Positions 1 through 15,082 of a stretch of 64,000 nt of DNA are shown here, piece after piece. Made by a program: the position numbers and the translations under genes. Origin of the DNA: Morinoia aosen (Eukaryota > Arthropoda > Malacostraca > Amphipoda > Talitridae); the NCBI GenBank assembly GCA_030386875.1, contig CM059570.1:29202192-29266191 (forward strand), in the 5' to 3' direction. The first letter of the stretch is position 1. Each line of letters begins with the position of its first letter. Below the pieces are notes generated by a model. That model saw only the letters and a program-made list of their open reading frames with translations. It made no database searches and was not told the origin of the DNA.

Positions 1-3000
1 CTACGCTACAAGCTACGCTACAACAAGCTACGCTACAACAAGCTACGCTACAAGCTACGCTACAACACGCTACGCTACAACAAGCTACGCTACAAGCTAC
101 GCTACAACAAGCTACGCTACAACAAACTACGCTACAAGCTACGCTACAAGCTACGCTACAACAAGCTACGCTACAACAAGCTACGCTACAACAAGCTACG
201 CTACAACAAGCTACGCTACAAGCTACGCAACAACAAGCTACGCTACAACAAGCTACGCTACAACAAGCTACGCTACAACACGCTACGCTACAACAAGCTA
301 CGCTACAACACGCTACGCTACAACACGCTACGCTACAACACGCTACGCTACAACAAGCTACGCTACAAGCTACGCTACAACAAGCTACGCTACAAGCTAC
401 GCTACAACAAGCTACGCTACAAGCTACGCTACAACAAGCTACGCTACAAGCTACGCTACAACACGCTACGCTACAACAAGCTACGCTACAACACGCTACG
501 CTACAACGAGCTACGCTATAACACGCTACGCTACAACAAGCTACGCTACAACACGCTACGCTACAACAAGCTACGCTACAACACGCTACGCTACAACACT
601 TGACATTACAACACGCTACGCTACAACGAGCTACGCTACAACAAGCTACGCTACAACAAGCTACGCTACAAGCTACGCTACAACAAGCTACGCTACAACA
701 AGCTACGCTACAAGCTACGCTACAAGCTACGCTACAACGAGCTACGCTATAACACGCTACGCTACAACACGCTACGCTACAACACGCTACGCTACAACAC
801 TTTACATTACAACACGCTACGCTACAACGAGCTACGCTATAACACGCTACGCTACAACACGCTACGCTACAACACTTTACATTACAACACGCTACGCTGC
901 AACGAGCTACGCTATAACACGCTACGCTACAACACGCTACGCTACAACACGCTACGCTACAAAACTTTACATTACAACACGCTACGCTACAACACGCTAC
1001 GCTACAACACGCTACGCTACAACACTTTATATTACAACACGCTACGCTACATCACGCCACGCTACAACACGCTACGCTACAACACGCTACGCTACAACAA
1101 GCTACGCTACAACAAATTACGCTACAACAAGCAACGCTACAACACGCTACGCTACAACAAGCTACGCTACAACACGCTACGCTACAACACGCTACGCTAC
1201 AACACGCTACGCTACAACACTTTACATTACAACACGCTACGCTACAACACGCTACGCTACAACACGCTACGCTACAACACGCTACGCTACAACACGCTAC
1301 GCTACAACACGCTACGCTACAACAAGCTACGCTACAACATGCTACGCTACAACACGCTACGCTACAACACGCTACGCTACAACAAGCTACGCTACAACAA
1401 GCTCCGCTACAAGCTACGCTACAACACGCTACGCTACAACACGCTACGCTACAACAAGCTACGCTACAACAAGCTACGCTACAACACGCTACGCTACAAC
1501 ACGCTACGCTACAAGCTACGCTACAACAAGCTACGCTACAACAAGCTACGCTACAAGCTACGCTACAACAAGCTACGCTAAAACAAGCTACGCTACAAGC
1601 TACGCTACAACACGCTACGCTACAACAAGCTACGCTACAAGCTACGCTACAACACGCTACGCTACACCACGCTACGCTACGACAAGCTACGCTACAAGCT
1701 ACGCTACAACACGCTACGCTACAACAAGCTACGCTACAACACGCTACGCTACAACAAGATACGCTACAAGCTACGCTACAACACGCTACGCTACAACACG
1801 CTACGCTACGACAAGCTGCGCTACAAGCTACGCTACAACACGCTACGCTACAACACGCTACGCTACAACAAGCTACGCTACAACACGCTACGCTACAACA
1901 AGCTACGCTACAAGCTACGCTACAACACGCTACGCTACAACACGCTACGCTACAACAAGCTACGCTACGACACGCTACGCTACAACAAGCTACGCTACAA
2001 CACGCTACGCTACAACAAGCTACGCTACAACAAGCTACGCTACAACACGCTACGCTACAACACGCTACGCTACAACACGCTACGCTACAACAAGCTACGC
2101 TACAACACGCTACGCTACAACACGCTACGCTACAACAAGCTACGCTACAAGCTACGCTACAACACGCTACGCTACAACACGCTACGCTACAACAAGCTAC
2201 GCTACAACACGCTACGCTACAACAAGCTACGCTACAACACGCTACGCTACGACAAGCTACGCTACAACACGCTACGCTACAACACGCTACGCCACAACAA
2301 GCTACGCTACAACACGCTACGCTACGACAAGCTACGCTACAACAAGCTACGCTACAACACGCTACGCTACAACACGCTACGCTACAACACGCTACGCTAC
2401 AACAAGCTACGCTACAACACGATACGCTACGACAAGCTACGCTACAACAAGCTACGCTACAACACGCTACGCTACAACACGCTACGCTACAGCACGCTAC
2501 GCTACAACAAGCTACGCCACAACACGCTACGCTACAACACTTTACATTACAACACGCTACGCTACAACGAGCTACGCTACAACAAGCTACGCTACAACAA
2601 GCTACGCTACAACACGCTACGCTACAACGAGCTACGCTATAACACGCTACGCTACAACACGCTACGCTACAACACGCTACGCTACAAAACTGTACATTAC
2701 AACACGCTACGCTACAACGAGCTACGCTATAACACGCTACGCTACAACAAGCTACGCTACAACACGCTACGCTACAACAAGCTACGCTACAACACGCTAC
2801 GCTACAACACTTTACATTACAACACGCTACGCTACAACGAGCTACGCTACAACAAGCTACGCTACAACAAGCTACGCTACAACACGCTACGCTACAACGA
2901 GCTACGCTATACCACGCTACGCTACAACACGCTACGCTACAACACGCTACGCTACAACACTTTACATTACAACACGCTACGCTACAACGAGCTACGCTAT

Positions 3001-6000
3001 AACACGCTACGCTACAACACGCTACGCTACAACACTTTACATTACAACACGCTACGCTACAACGAGCTACGCTATAACACGCTACGCTACAACACGCTAC
3101 GCTACAACACGCTACGCTACAAAACTTTACATTACAACACGCTACGCTACAACACGCTACGCTACAACACGCTACGCTACAACACTTTACATTACAACAC
3201 GCTACGCTACATCACGCTACGCTACAACACGCTACGCTACAACACGCTACGCTACAACAAGCTACGCTACAACAAATTACGCTACAACAAGCAACGCTAC
3301 AACACGCTACGCTACAACAAGCTACGCTACAACACGCTACGCTACAACACGCTACGCTACAACACGCTACGCTACAACACTTTACATTACAACACGCTAC
3401 GCTACAACACGCTACGGTACAACACGCTACGCTACAACACGCTACGCTACAACACGCTACGCTACAACACGCTACGCTACAACAAGCTACGCTACAACAT
3501 GCTACGCTACAACACGCTACGCTACAACACGCTACGCTACAACAAGCTACGCTACAACAAGCTACGCTACAAGCTACGCTACAACACGCTACGCTACAAC
3601 ACGCTACGCTACAACAAGCTACGCTACAACAAGCTACGCTACAACACGCTACGCTACAACACGCTACGCTACAAGCTACGCTACAACAAGCTACGCTACA
3701 ACAAGCTACGCTACAAGCTACGCTACAACAAGCTACGCTACAACAAGCTACGCTACAAGCTACGCTACAAGCTACGCTACAACACGCTACGCTACAACAA
3801 GCTACGCTACAAGCTACGCTACAACAAGCTACGCTACAACAAGCTACGCTACAAGCTACGCTACAACAAGCTACGCTACAACAAGCTACGCTACAACAAG
3901 CTACGCTACAACACGCTACGCTACAACAAGCTACGCTACAACACGCTACGCTACAACACGCTACGCTACAACACGCTTCGCTACAACAAGCTACGCTACA
4001 AGCTACGCTACAACAAGCTACGCTACAAGCTACGCTACAACAAGCTACGCTACAAGCTACGCTACAACAAGCTACGCTAAAAGCTACGCTACAACACGCT
4101 ACGCTACAACAAGCTACGCTACAACACGCTACGCTACAACGAGCTACGCTATAACACGCTACGCTACAACAAGCTACGCTACAACACGCTACGCTACAAC
4201 AAGCTACGCTACAACACGCTACGCTACAACACTTTACATTACAACACGCTACGCTACAAAGAGCTACGCTACAACAAGCTACGCTACAACAAGCTACGCT
4301 ACAACACGCTACGCTACAACGAGCTACGCTATAACACGCTACGCTACAACACGCTACGCTACAACACGCTACGCTACAACACTTTACATTACAACACGCT
4401 ACGCTACAACGAGCTACGCTATAACACGCTACGCTACAACACGCTACGCTACAACACTTTACATTACAACACGCTACGCTACAACGAGCTACGCTATAAC
4501 ACGCTACGCTACAACACGCTACGCTACAACACGCTACGCTACAAAACTTTACATTACAACACGCTACGCTACAACACGCTACGCTACAACACGCTACGCT
4601 ACAACACGCTACGCTACAACACTTTACATTACAACACGCTACGCTACATCACGCTACGCTACAACACGCTACGCTACAACACGCTACGCTACAACAAGCT
4701 ACGCTACAACAAATTACGCTACAACAAGCAACGCTACAACACGCTACGCTACAACAAGCTACGCTACAACACGCTACGCTACAACACGCTACGCTACAAC
4801 ACGCTACGCTACAACACTTTACATTACAACACGCTACGCTACAACACGCTACGGTACAACACGCTACGCTACAACACGCTACGCTACAACACGCTACGCT
4901 ACAACACGCTACGCTACAACAAGCTACGCTACAACATGCTACGCTACAACACGCTACGCTACAACACGCTACGCTACAACAAGCTACGCTACAACAAGCT
5001 ACGCTACAAGCTACGCTACAACACGCTACGCTACAACACGCTACGCTACAACAAGCTACGCTACAACAAGCTACGCTACAACACGCTACGCTACAACACG
5101 CTACGCTACAAGCTACGCTACAACAAGCTACGCTACAACAAGCTACGCTACAAGCTACGCTACAACAAGCTACGCTACAACAAGCTACGCTACAAGCTAC
5201 GCTACAAGCTACGCTACAACACGCTACGCTACAACAAGCTACGCTACAAGCTACGCTACAACAAGCTACGCTACAACAAGCTACGCTACAAGCTACGCTA
5301 CAACAAGCTACGCTACAACAAGCTACGCTACAACAAGCTACGCTACAACACGCTACGCTACAACAAGCTACGCTACAACACGCTACGCTACAACACGCTA
5401 CGCTACAACACGCTACGCTACAACAAGCTACGCTACAAGCTACGCTACAACAAGCTACGCTACAAGCTACGCTACAACAAGCTACGCTACAAGCTACGCT
5501 ACAACAAGCTACGCTAAAAGCTACGCTACAACACGCTACGCTACAACAAGCTACGCTACAACACGCTACGCTACAACGAGCTACGCTATAACACGCTACG
5601 CTACAACAAGCTACGCTACAACACGCTACGCTACAACAAGCTACGCTACAACACGCTACGCTACAACACTTTACATTACAACACGCTACGCTACAAAGAG
5701 CTACGCTACAACAAGCTACGCTACAACAAGCTACGCTACAACACGCTACGCTACAACGAGCTACGCTATAACACGCTACGCTACAACACGCTACGCTACA
5801 ACACGCTACGCTACAACACTTTACATTACAACACGCTACGCTACAACGAGCTACGCTATAACACGCTACGCTACAACACGCTACGCTACAACACTTTACA
5901 TTACAACACGCTACGCTGCAACGAGCTACGCTATAACACGCTACGCTACAACACGCTACGCTACAACACGCTACGCTACAAAACTTTACATTACAACACG

Positions 6001-9000
6001 CTACGCTACAACACGCTACGCTACAACACTTTACATTACAACACGCTACGCTACATCACGCCACGCTACAACACGCTACGCTACAACACGCTACGCTACA
6101 ACAAGCTACGCTACAACAAATTACGCTACAACAAGCAACGCTACAACACGCTACGCTACAACAAGCTACGCTACAACACGCTACGCTACAACACGCTACG
6201 CTACAACACGCTACGCTACAACACTTTACATTACAACACGCTACGCTACAACACGCTACGCTACAACACGCTACGCTACAACACGCTACGCTACAACACG
6301 CTACGCTACAACACGCTACGCTACAACAAGCTACGCTACAACATGCTACGCTACAACACGCTACGCTACAACACGCTACGCTACAACAAGCTACGCTACA
6401 ACAAGCTACGCTACAAGCTACGCTACAACACGCTACGCTACAACACGCTACGCTACAACAAGCTACGCTACAACAAGCTACGCTACAACACGCTACGCTA
6501 CAACACGCTACGCTACAAGCTACGCTACAACAAGCTACGCTACAACAAGCTACGCTACAAGCTACGCTACAACAAGCTACGCTAAAACAAGCTACGCTAC
6601 AAGCTACGCTACAACACGCTACGCTACAACAAGCTACGCTACAAGCTACGCTACAACAAGCTACGCTACAACAAGCTACGCTACAAGCTACGCTACAAGC
6701 TACGCTACAACAAGCTACGCTACAACAAGCTACGCTACAACAAGCTACGCTACGACAAGCTACGCTACAACACGCTACGCTACAACAAGCTACGCTACAA
6801 CACGCTACGCTACAACACGCTACGCTACAACACGCTACGCTACAACAAGCTACGCTACAAGCTACGCTACAACAAGCTACGCTACAAGCTACGCTACAAC
6901 AAGCTACGCTACAAGCTACGCTACAACAAGCTACGCTACAAGCTACGCTACAACACGCTACGCTACAACAAGCTACGCTACAACAAGCTACGCTACAAGC
7001 TACGCTACAACAAGCTACGCTACAAGCTACGCTACAACAAGCTACGCTACAAGCTACGCTACAACACGCTACGCTACAACAAGCTACGCTACAAGCTACG
7101 CTACAACAAGCTACGCTACAAGCTACGCTACAAGCTACGCTACAACACGCTACGCTACAAGCTACGCTACAACAAGCTACGCTACAACACGCTACGCTAC
7201 AACACGCTACGCTACAACAAGCTACGATACAAGCTACGCTACAACAAGCTTCGCTACAACAAGCTACGCTACAACAAGCTACGCTACAACAAGCTACGCT
7301 ACAAGCTACGCTACAACACGCTAAGCTACAACAAGCTACGCTACAACAAGCTACGCTATAAGCTACGCTACAAGCTACGCTACAACACGCTACGCTACAA
7401 CAAGCTACGCTACAACAAGCTACGTTACAAGCTACGCTACAACAAGCTACGCTACAAGCTACGCTACAACACGCTACGCTACAACAAGCTACGCTACAAC
7501 AAGCTACGCTACAAGCTACGCTACAACACGCTACGCTACAACAAGCTACGCTACAAGCTACGCTACAACAAGCTACGCTACTACAAGCTACGCTACAAGC
7601 TACGCTACAACACGCTACGCTACAACAAGCTACGCTACAACAAGCTACGTTACAAGCTACGCTACAACAAGCTACGCTACAAGCTACGCTACAACACGCT
7701 ACGCTACAACACGCTACGCTACAACGAGCTACGCTATAACACGCTACGCTACAACACGCTACGCTACAACACGCTACGCTACAACACTTTACATTACAAC
7801 ACGCTACGCTACAACGAGCTACGCTATAACACGCTACGCTACAACACGCTACGCTACAACACTTTACATTACAACACGCTACGCTGCAACGAGCTACGCT
7901 ATAACACGCTACGCTACAACACGCTACGCTACAACACGCTACGCTACAAAACTTTACATTACAACACGCTACGCTACAACACGCTACGCTACAACACGCT
8001 ACGCTACAACACTTTACATTACAACACGCTACGCTACATCACGCCACGCTACAACACGCTACGCTACAACACGCTACGCTACAACAAGCTACGCTACAAC
8101 AAATTACGCTACAACAAGCTACGCTACAACACGCTACGCTACAACACGCTATGCTACAACACGCTACGCTACAACACTTTACATTACAACACGCTACGCT
8201 ACAACACGCTACGCTACAACACGCTACGCTACAACACGCTACGCTACAACACGCTACGCTACAACACGCTACGCTACAACAAGCTACGCTACAACATGCT
8301 ACGCTACAACACGCTACGCTACAACACGCTACGCTACAACAAGCTACGCTACAACAAGCTACGCTACAAGCTACGCTACAACACGCTACGCTACAACACG
8401 CTACGCTACAACAAGCTACGCTACAACAAGCTACGCTACAACACGCTACGCTACAACACGCTACGCTACAAGCTACGCTACAACAAGCTACGCTACAACA
8501 AGCTACGCTACAAGCTACGCTACAACAAGCTACGCTACAACAAGCTACGCTACAAGCTACGCTACAACACGCTACGCTACAACAAGCTACGCTACAAGCT
8601 ACGCTACAACAAGCTACGCTACAACAAGCTACGCTACAAGCTGCGCCACAAGCTACGCTACAACAAGCTACGCTACAACAAGCTACGCTACAACAAGCTA
8701 CGCTACAACAAGCTACGCTACAACACGCTACGCTACAACAAGCTACGCTACAACACGCTACGCTACAGCACGCTACGCTACAACACGCTACGCTACAACA
8801 AGCTACGCTACAAGCTACGCTACAACAAGCTACGCTACAAGCTACGCTACAACAAGCTACGCTACAAGCTACGCTACAACAAGCTACGCTACAAGCTACG
8901 CTACAACACGCTACGCTACAACAAGCTACGCTACAACAAGCTACGCTACAAGCTACGCTACAACAAGCTACGATACAAGCTACGCTACAACAAGCTTCGC

Positions 9001-11110
9001 TACAACAAGCTACGCTACAACAAGCTACGCTAAAACAAGCTACGCTACAAGCTACGCTACAACACGCTAAGCTACAACAAGCTACGCTACAACAAGCTAC
9101 GCTATAAGCTACGCTACAAGCTACGCTACAACACGCTACGCTACAACAAGCTACGCTACAACAAGCTACGTTACAAGCTACGCTACAACAAGCTACGCTA
9201 CAAGCTACGCTACAACACGCTACGCTACAACAAGCTACGCTACAACAAGCTACGCTACAAGCTACGCTACAACACGCTACGCTACAACAAGCTACGCTAC
9301 AACACGCTACGCTACAACACTTTACATTACAACACGCTACGCTACAACGAGCTACGCTACAACAAGCTACGCTACAACAAGCTACGCTACAACACGCTAC
9401 GCTACAACGAGCTACGCTATAACACGCTACGCTACAACACGCTACGCTACAACACGCTACGCTACAACACTTTACATTACAACACGCTACGCTACAACGA
9501 GCTACGCTATAACACGCTACGCTACAACACGCTACGCTACAACACTTTACATTACAACACGCTACGCTGCAACGAGCTACGCTATAACACGCTACGCTAC
9601 AACACGCTACGCTACAACACGCTACGCTACAAAACTTTACATTACAACACGCTACGCTACAACACGCTACGCTACAACACGCTACGCTACAACACTTTAC
9701 ATTACAACACGCTACGCTACATCACGCCACGCTACAACACGCTACGCTACAACACGCTACGCTACAACAAGCTACGCTACAACAAATTACGCTACAACAA
9801 GCAACGCTACAACACGCTACGCTACAACAAGCTACGCTACAACACGCTACGCTACAACACGCTACGCTACAACACGCTACGCTACAACACTTTACATTAC
9901 AACACGCTACGCTACAACACGCTACGCTACAACACGCTACGCAACAACACGCTACGCTACAACACGCTACGCTACAACACGCTACGCTACAACAAGCTAC
10001 GCTACAACATGCTACGCTACAACACGCTACGCTACAACACGCTACGCTTTAACAAGCTACGCTACAACAAGCTACGCTACAAGCTACGCTACAACACGCT
10101 ACGCTACAACACGCTACGCTACAACAAGCTACGCTACAACAAGCTACGCTACAACACGCTACGCTACAACACGCTACGCTACAAGCTACGCTACAACAAG
10201 CTACGCTACAACAAGCTACGCTACAAGCTACGCTACAACAAGCTACGCTACAACAAGCTACGCTACAAGCTACGCTACAACACGCTACGCTACAACAAGC
10301 TACGCTACAAGCTACGCTACAACAAGCTACGCTACAACAAGCTACGCTACAAGCTACGCTACAAGCTACGCTACAACAAGCTACGCTACAACAAGCTACG
10401 CTACAACAAGCTACGCTACAACAAGCTACGCTACAACACGCTACGCTACAACAAGCTGCGCTACAAGCTACGCTACAACACGCTACGCTACAACACGCTA
10501 CGCTACAACAAGCTACGCTACAAGCTACGCTACAACAAGCTACGCTACAAGCTACGCTACAACAAGCTACGCTACAAGCTACGCTACAACAAGCTACGCT
10601 ACAAGCTACGCTACAACACGCTACGCTACAACAAGCTACGCTACAACAAGCTACGCTACAAGCTACGCTACAACAAGCTACGCTACAAGCTACGCTACAA
10701 CAAGCTACGCTACAAGCTACGCTACAACACGCTACGCTACAACAAGCTACGCTACAAGCTACGCTACAACAAGCTACGCTACAAGCTACGCTACAAGCTA
10801 CGCTACAACACGCTACGCTACAAGCTACGCTACAACAAGCTACGCTACAACACGCTACGCTACAACACGCTACGCTACAACAAGCTACGATACAAGCTAC
10901 GCTACAACAAGCTTCGCTACAACAAGCTACGCTACAACAAGCTACGCTACAACAAGCTACGCTACAAGCTACGCTACAACACGCTAAGCTACAACAAGCT
11001 ACGCTACAACAAGCTACGCTATAAGCTACGCTACAAGCTACGCTACAACACGCTACGCTACAACAAGCTACGCTACAACAAGCTACGTTACAAGCTACGC
11101 TACAACAAGC
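1..11110. repeat. Higher-order repeat domain of the 12/15-bp satellite
   Basis: A rare variant monomer (caaattac) occurs once per higher-order unit, at about 1114, 3274, 4711, 6118, 8101 and 9784. Spacings are 2160, 1437, 1407, 1983 and 1683 bp. About 225 bp after each landmark the same order of monomers follows, beginning with a unique acatgctac variant at about 1337, 3497, 4934, 6341, 8294 and 10007. Units vary in length by gain or loss of monomer blocks. A longer form seen in the later copies carries private variants (cgctaagctac near 7320, 9066 and 10982). The right boundary at about 11.1 kb is approximate: beyond it the landmarks disappear. Confidence 0.85.
3274..6117. repeat. Two adjacent near-identical higher-order units (1437 and ~1407 bp)
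   Basis: The units starting at 3274 and 4711 share the same monomer order over a 193-codon open stretch (3499-4080 and 4936-5517, identical translations). They also share a private base change, ctacggtac, at about 3414 and 4851. The first has a private gcttcgctac variant near 3975 that the second lacks. They carry atcacgctac just upstream, where the other four copies carry atcacgccac, so these two form their own subfamily and probably arose by a recent whole-unit duplication. Confidence 0.8.
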
Positions 11111-14100
11111 TACGCTACAAGCTACGCTACAACACGCTACGCTTCAACAAGCTACGCTACAACAAGCTACGCTACAACAAGCTACGCTACAAGCTACGCT
11201 ACAACACGCTACGCTACAACAAGCTACGCTACAAGCTAAGCTACAACAAGCTACGCTACTACAAGCTACGCTACAAGCTACGCTACAACAAGCTACGCTA
11301 CAACAAGCTACGCTACAAGCTACGCTACAACAAGCTACGCTACAACACGCTACGCTAGAACAAGCTACGATACAACAAGCTACGCTACAAGCTACGCTAC
11401 AACAAGCTACACTACAAGCTACGCTACAACAAGCTACGCTGCAAGCTACGCTACAAGCTACGCTACAACACGCTACGCTACAACAAGCTACGCTACAACA
11501 CGCTACGCTACAAGCTACGCTACAACAAGCTACGCTACAACAAGCTACGCTACAAGCTACGCTACAGCAAGCTACGCTACAACAAGCTACGCTACAAGCT
11601 ACGCTACAACACGGTACGCTACAACACGCTACGCTACAACAAGCTACGCTACAACAAGCTACGCTACAACACGCTACGCTACAACACGCTACGCTACAAG
11701 CTACGCTACAATAAGCCACGCTACACCAAGCTACGCTACAAGCTACGCTACAACAAGCTACGCTACAACAAGCTACGCTACAAGCTACGCTACAACACGC
11801 TACGCTACAACAAGCTACGCTACAACAAGCTACGCTACAAGCTACGCTACAACAAGCTACGCTACAAGCTACGCTACAACAAGCTAAGCTACAAGCTACG
11901 CTACAACACGCTACGCTACAACAAGCTACGCTACAACAAGCTACGCTACAAGCTACGCTACAACACGCTACGCTACAACAAGCTACGCTACAACAAGCTA
12001 CGCTACAAGCTACGCTACAACACGCTACGCTACAACAAGCTACGCTACAACAAGCTACGCTACAAGCTACGCTACAACAAGCTACGCTACAACAAGCTAC
12101 GCTACAACAAGCTACGCTACAACAAGCTACGCTACAAGCTACGCTACAACAAGCTACGCTACAAGCTACGCTACAAGCTACGCTTCAACGAGCTACGCTA
12201 CAAGCTACGCTACAACAAGCTACGCTACAAGCTACGCTACAACAAGCTACGCTACAAGCTACGCTACAACAAGCTACGCTACAAGCTACGCTACAAGCTA
12301 CGCTACAAGCTACGCTACAACAAGCTACGTTACAAGCTACGCTACAAGCTACGCTACAAGCTACGCTACAACAAGCTACGCTACAAGCTACGCTACAACA
12401 AGCTACGCTACAAGCTACGCTACAACAAGCTACGCTAAAAGCTACACTACAAGCTACGCTACAAGCTACGCTACAAGCTACGCTACAAGCTACGCTACAA
12501 GCTACGCTACAAGCTACGCTACAAGCTACGCTACAAGCTACGCTACAAGCTACGCTACAACAATCTACGCTAAAAACTACGCTACAACACGCTACGCTAC
12601 AACACGCTACGCTACAAAAAGCTACGCTACAACAAGCTACGCTACAACAAGCTATGCTACAAGCTACGCTACAACAAGCTACGCTACAAGCTACGCTACA
12701 AGCTACGCTACAAGCTACGCTACAACAAGCTACGCTACAAGCTACGCTACAACACGCTACGCTACAACACGCTACGCTACAACAAGCTACGCTACAACAA
12801 GCTACGCTAAAACACGCTACGCTACAACAAGCTACGCTACAACAAGCTACGCTACAACAAGCTACGCTACAACAAGCTACGCTACAACACGCTACGCTAC
12901 AACAAGCTACGCTACAACAAGCTACGCCACAACAAGCTACGCTACAACAAGCTACGCTACAACACGCTACGCTACAAGCTACGCTACAAGCTACGCTACA
13001 ACAAGCTACGCTACAACACGCTACGCTACAACACGCTACGCTACAAGCTACGCTACAAGCTACGCTACAACAAGCTACGCTACAACACGCTACGCTACAA
13101 GCTACGCTACAAGCTACGCTACAACAAGCTACGCTACAACAAGCTACGCTACAACACGCTACGCTACAACAAGCTACGCTACAACAAGCTACGCTACAAG
13201 CTACGCTACAACAAGCTACGCCACAAGCTACGCTACAAGCTACGCTACAAGCTACGCTACAACAAGCTACGCTACAAGCTACGCTACAACACGGTACGCT
13301 ACAACACGCTACGCTACAACAAGCCACGCTACAAGCTACGCTACAAGCTACGCTACAACAAGCTACGCTACAAGCTACGCTACAACAAGCTACGCTACAA
13401 GCTACGCTACAACAAGCTACGCTACAACACGCTACGCTACAACAAGCTACGCTACAACAAGCTACGCTACAACACGCTACGCTACAACAAGCTACGCTAC
13501 AAGCTACGCTACAACACGCTACGCTAAAACAAGCTACGCTACGACAAGCTACGCTACAACAAGCTACGCTACAACAAGCTACGCTACAACAAGCTACGCT
13601 ACAACAAGCTACGCTACAACAAGCTACGCTACAACAAGCTACGCTACAACAAGCTACGCTACAACACGCTACGCTACAACAAGCTACGCTACAACACGCT
13701 ACGCTACAACAAGCTACGCTACAACAAGCTACGCTACAACACGCTATGCTACAACAAGCTACGCTACAACAAGCTACGCTACAACGAGCTACGCTTCATT
13801 ACGCTACGCAACAACACGCTACGCTACAACAAGCTACGCTACAAGCTACGCTACAACAAGCTACGCTACAAGCTACGCTACAAGCTACGCTACAAGCTAC
13901 GCTACAACAAGCTACGCTACAAGCTACGCTACAACACGCTACGCTACAACACGCTACGCTACAACAAGCTACGCTACAAGCTACGCTACAAGCTACGCTA
14001 CAACAAGCTACGCTACAACAAGCTACGCTACAACAAGCTACGCTACAACACGCTACGCTACAACAAGCTACGCTACAACACGCTACGCTACAACAAGCTA

Positions 14101-14580
14101 CGCTACAACACGCTACGCTACAACAAGCTACGCTACAAAAAGCTACGCTACAACACGCTACGCTACAACAAGCTACGCTACAAGCTACGCTACAACACGC
14201 TACGCTACAACAAGCTACGCTACGACAAGCTACGCTACAACAAGCTACGCTACAACAAGCTACGCTACAACAAGCTACGCTACAACAAGCTACGCTACAA
14301 CAAGCTACGCTACAACAAGCTACGCTACAACAAGCTACGCTACAACACGCTACGCTACAACAAGCTACGCTACAACAAGCTACGCTACAACACGCTACGC
14401 TACAACACGCTACGCTACAGCACGCTACGCTACGACAAGCTACGCTACAACACGCTACGCTACAACAAGCTACGCTACAGCACGCTACGCTACGACAAGC
14501 TACGCTACAACACGCTACGCTACGACAAGCTACGCTACAACACGCTACGCTACAACACGCTACGCTACAACACGCTACGT
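11111..14580. repeat. Irregular monomer domain of the 12/15-bp satellite
   Basis: This right-hand part uses the same monomers but has none of the higher-order landmarks. Runs of pure 12-mers occur (about 12440-12555) and runs of pure 15-mers occur (about 13540-13670 and 14230-14340). Two similar 15-mer-rich stretches (around 13530-13750 and 14210-14400) suggest a local segment duplication. Long stop-free frames on both strands, for example 643 codons on + at 12654-14585 and 380 codons on - at 12185-13327, consist only of the monomer translation. Confidence 0.8.
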
Positions 14581-15082
14581 TATAACGATCTTGTAGTATA
14601 GCTGTCTCGCTGTAACGTTGCACCTGAACAAGCTTAGTGTAATTTATTTTTAGCTAAAGTTCTAGTGCCTAGCTTAGTGGACTGGAACAAGCCTTTTTAC
14701 AAATAAATATCTGCTTGTGTGCAGGCTGATTTTATTTCTGCGTGATGCCGACCAACAGTTGAGGCGGGCTTTGTGAGGTGGTAGAGTCGCTGTTTTGTGT
14801 TTATAAAGGAATTCTGATGTTTGTTGTAATTCTCATGTTTAATGAGATTATCATGTTCACTTCCACAGCATGTACGGCACGTGAGTTTTCCGGTAACTAA
14901 GCATGAGTTTTGCTGGGAAATATTTATTTCATAGTAGCAGCAGTAACGGTGATTTGAATAACTCCATTCGGGAGGTTTTTGAAGTTTCAGTGGCCGAAAC
15001 TTCACTTTGAAAGCATGAACGCATCTCCACCAAATACATTTTTGTGTCGAATTGTGCTGTTCATTAGTGCGTTTAATCTATG
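14581..15082. other. Unique sequence right of the satellite, no recognised gene
   Basis: About 500 bp of non-repetitive sequence. It contains a 102-codon open frame on the minus strand (14697-15005) with a mixed, cysteine-containing composition (for example the run RTCCGSEHDN). It is one of the few non-repetitive frames in the window, but it matches no family I recognise and has no supporting splice or promoter signals that I can see. It may be chance or a worn exon or transposon piece. Confidence 0.4.

Larger units (their letters stand above)
1..14580. repeat. 14.6 kb satellite of 12- and 15-bp monomers
   Basis: One continuous head-to-tail array fills the left end and runs off the window. 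Three monomers alternate: a 12-mer (gctacgctacaa) and two 15-mers made by adding caa or cac. Occasional variants include actttacattac, gctataac and caaattac. Both lengths are multiples of three, so point mutations are the only way to create stops; long frames therefore stay open on both strands, reading LRYNK/LRYK, TLQQA/TLQA or, in antisense, CCSVA/CSVA. These frames are most simply by-products. The right edge is sharp: monomers stop at about 14580 and unique sequence follows. No known satellite family was recognised by eye. Confidence 0.97.

Noticed and set aside
14697..15005. 102-codon minus-strand frame as a gene
   Set aside because: Non-repetitive but with no recognisable domain or gene signals; kept only as a note within the unique region.
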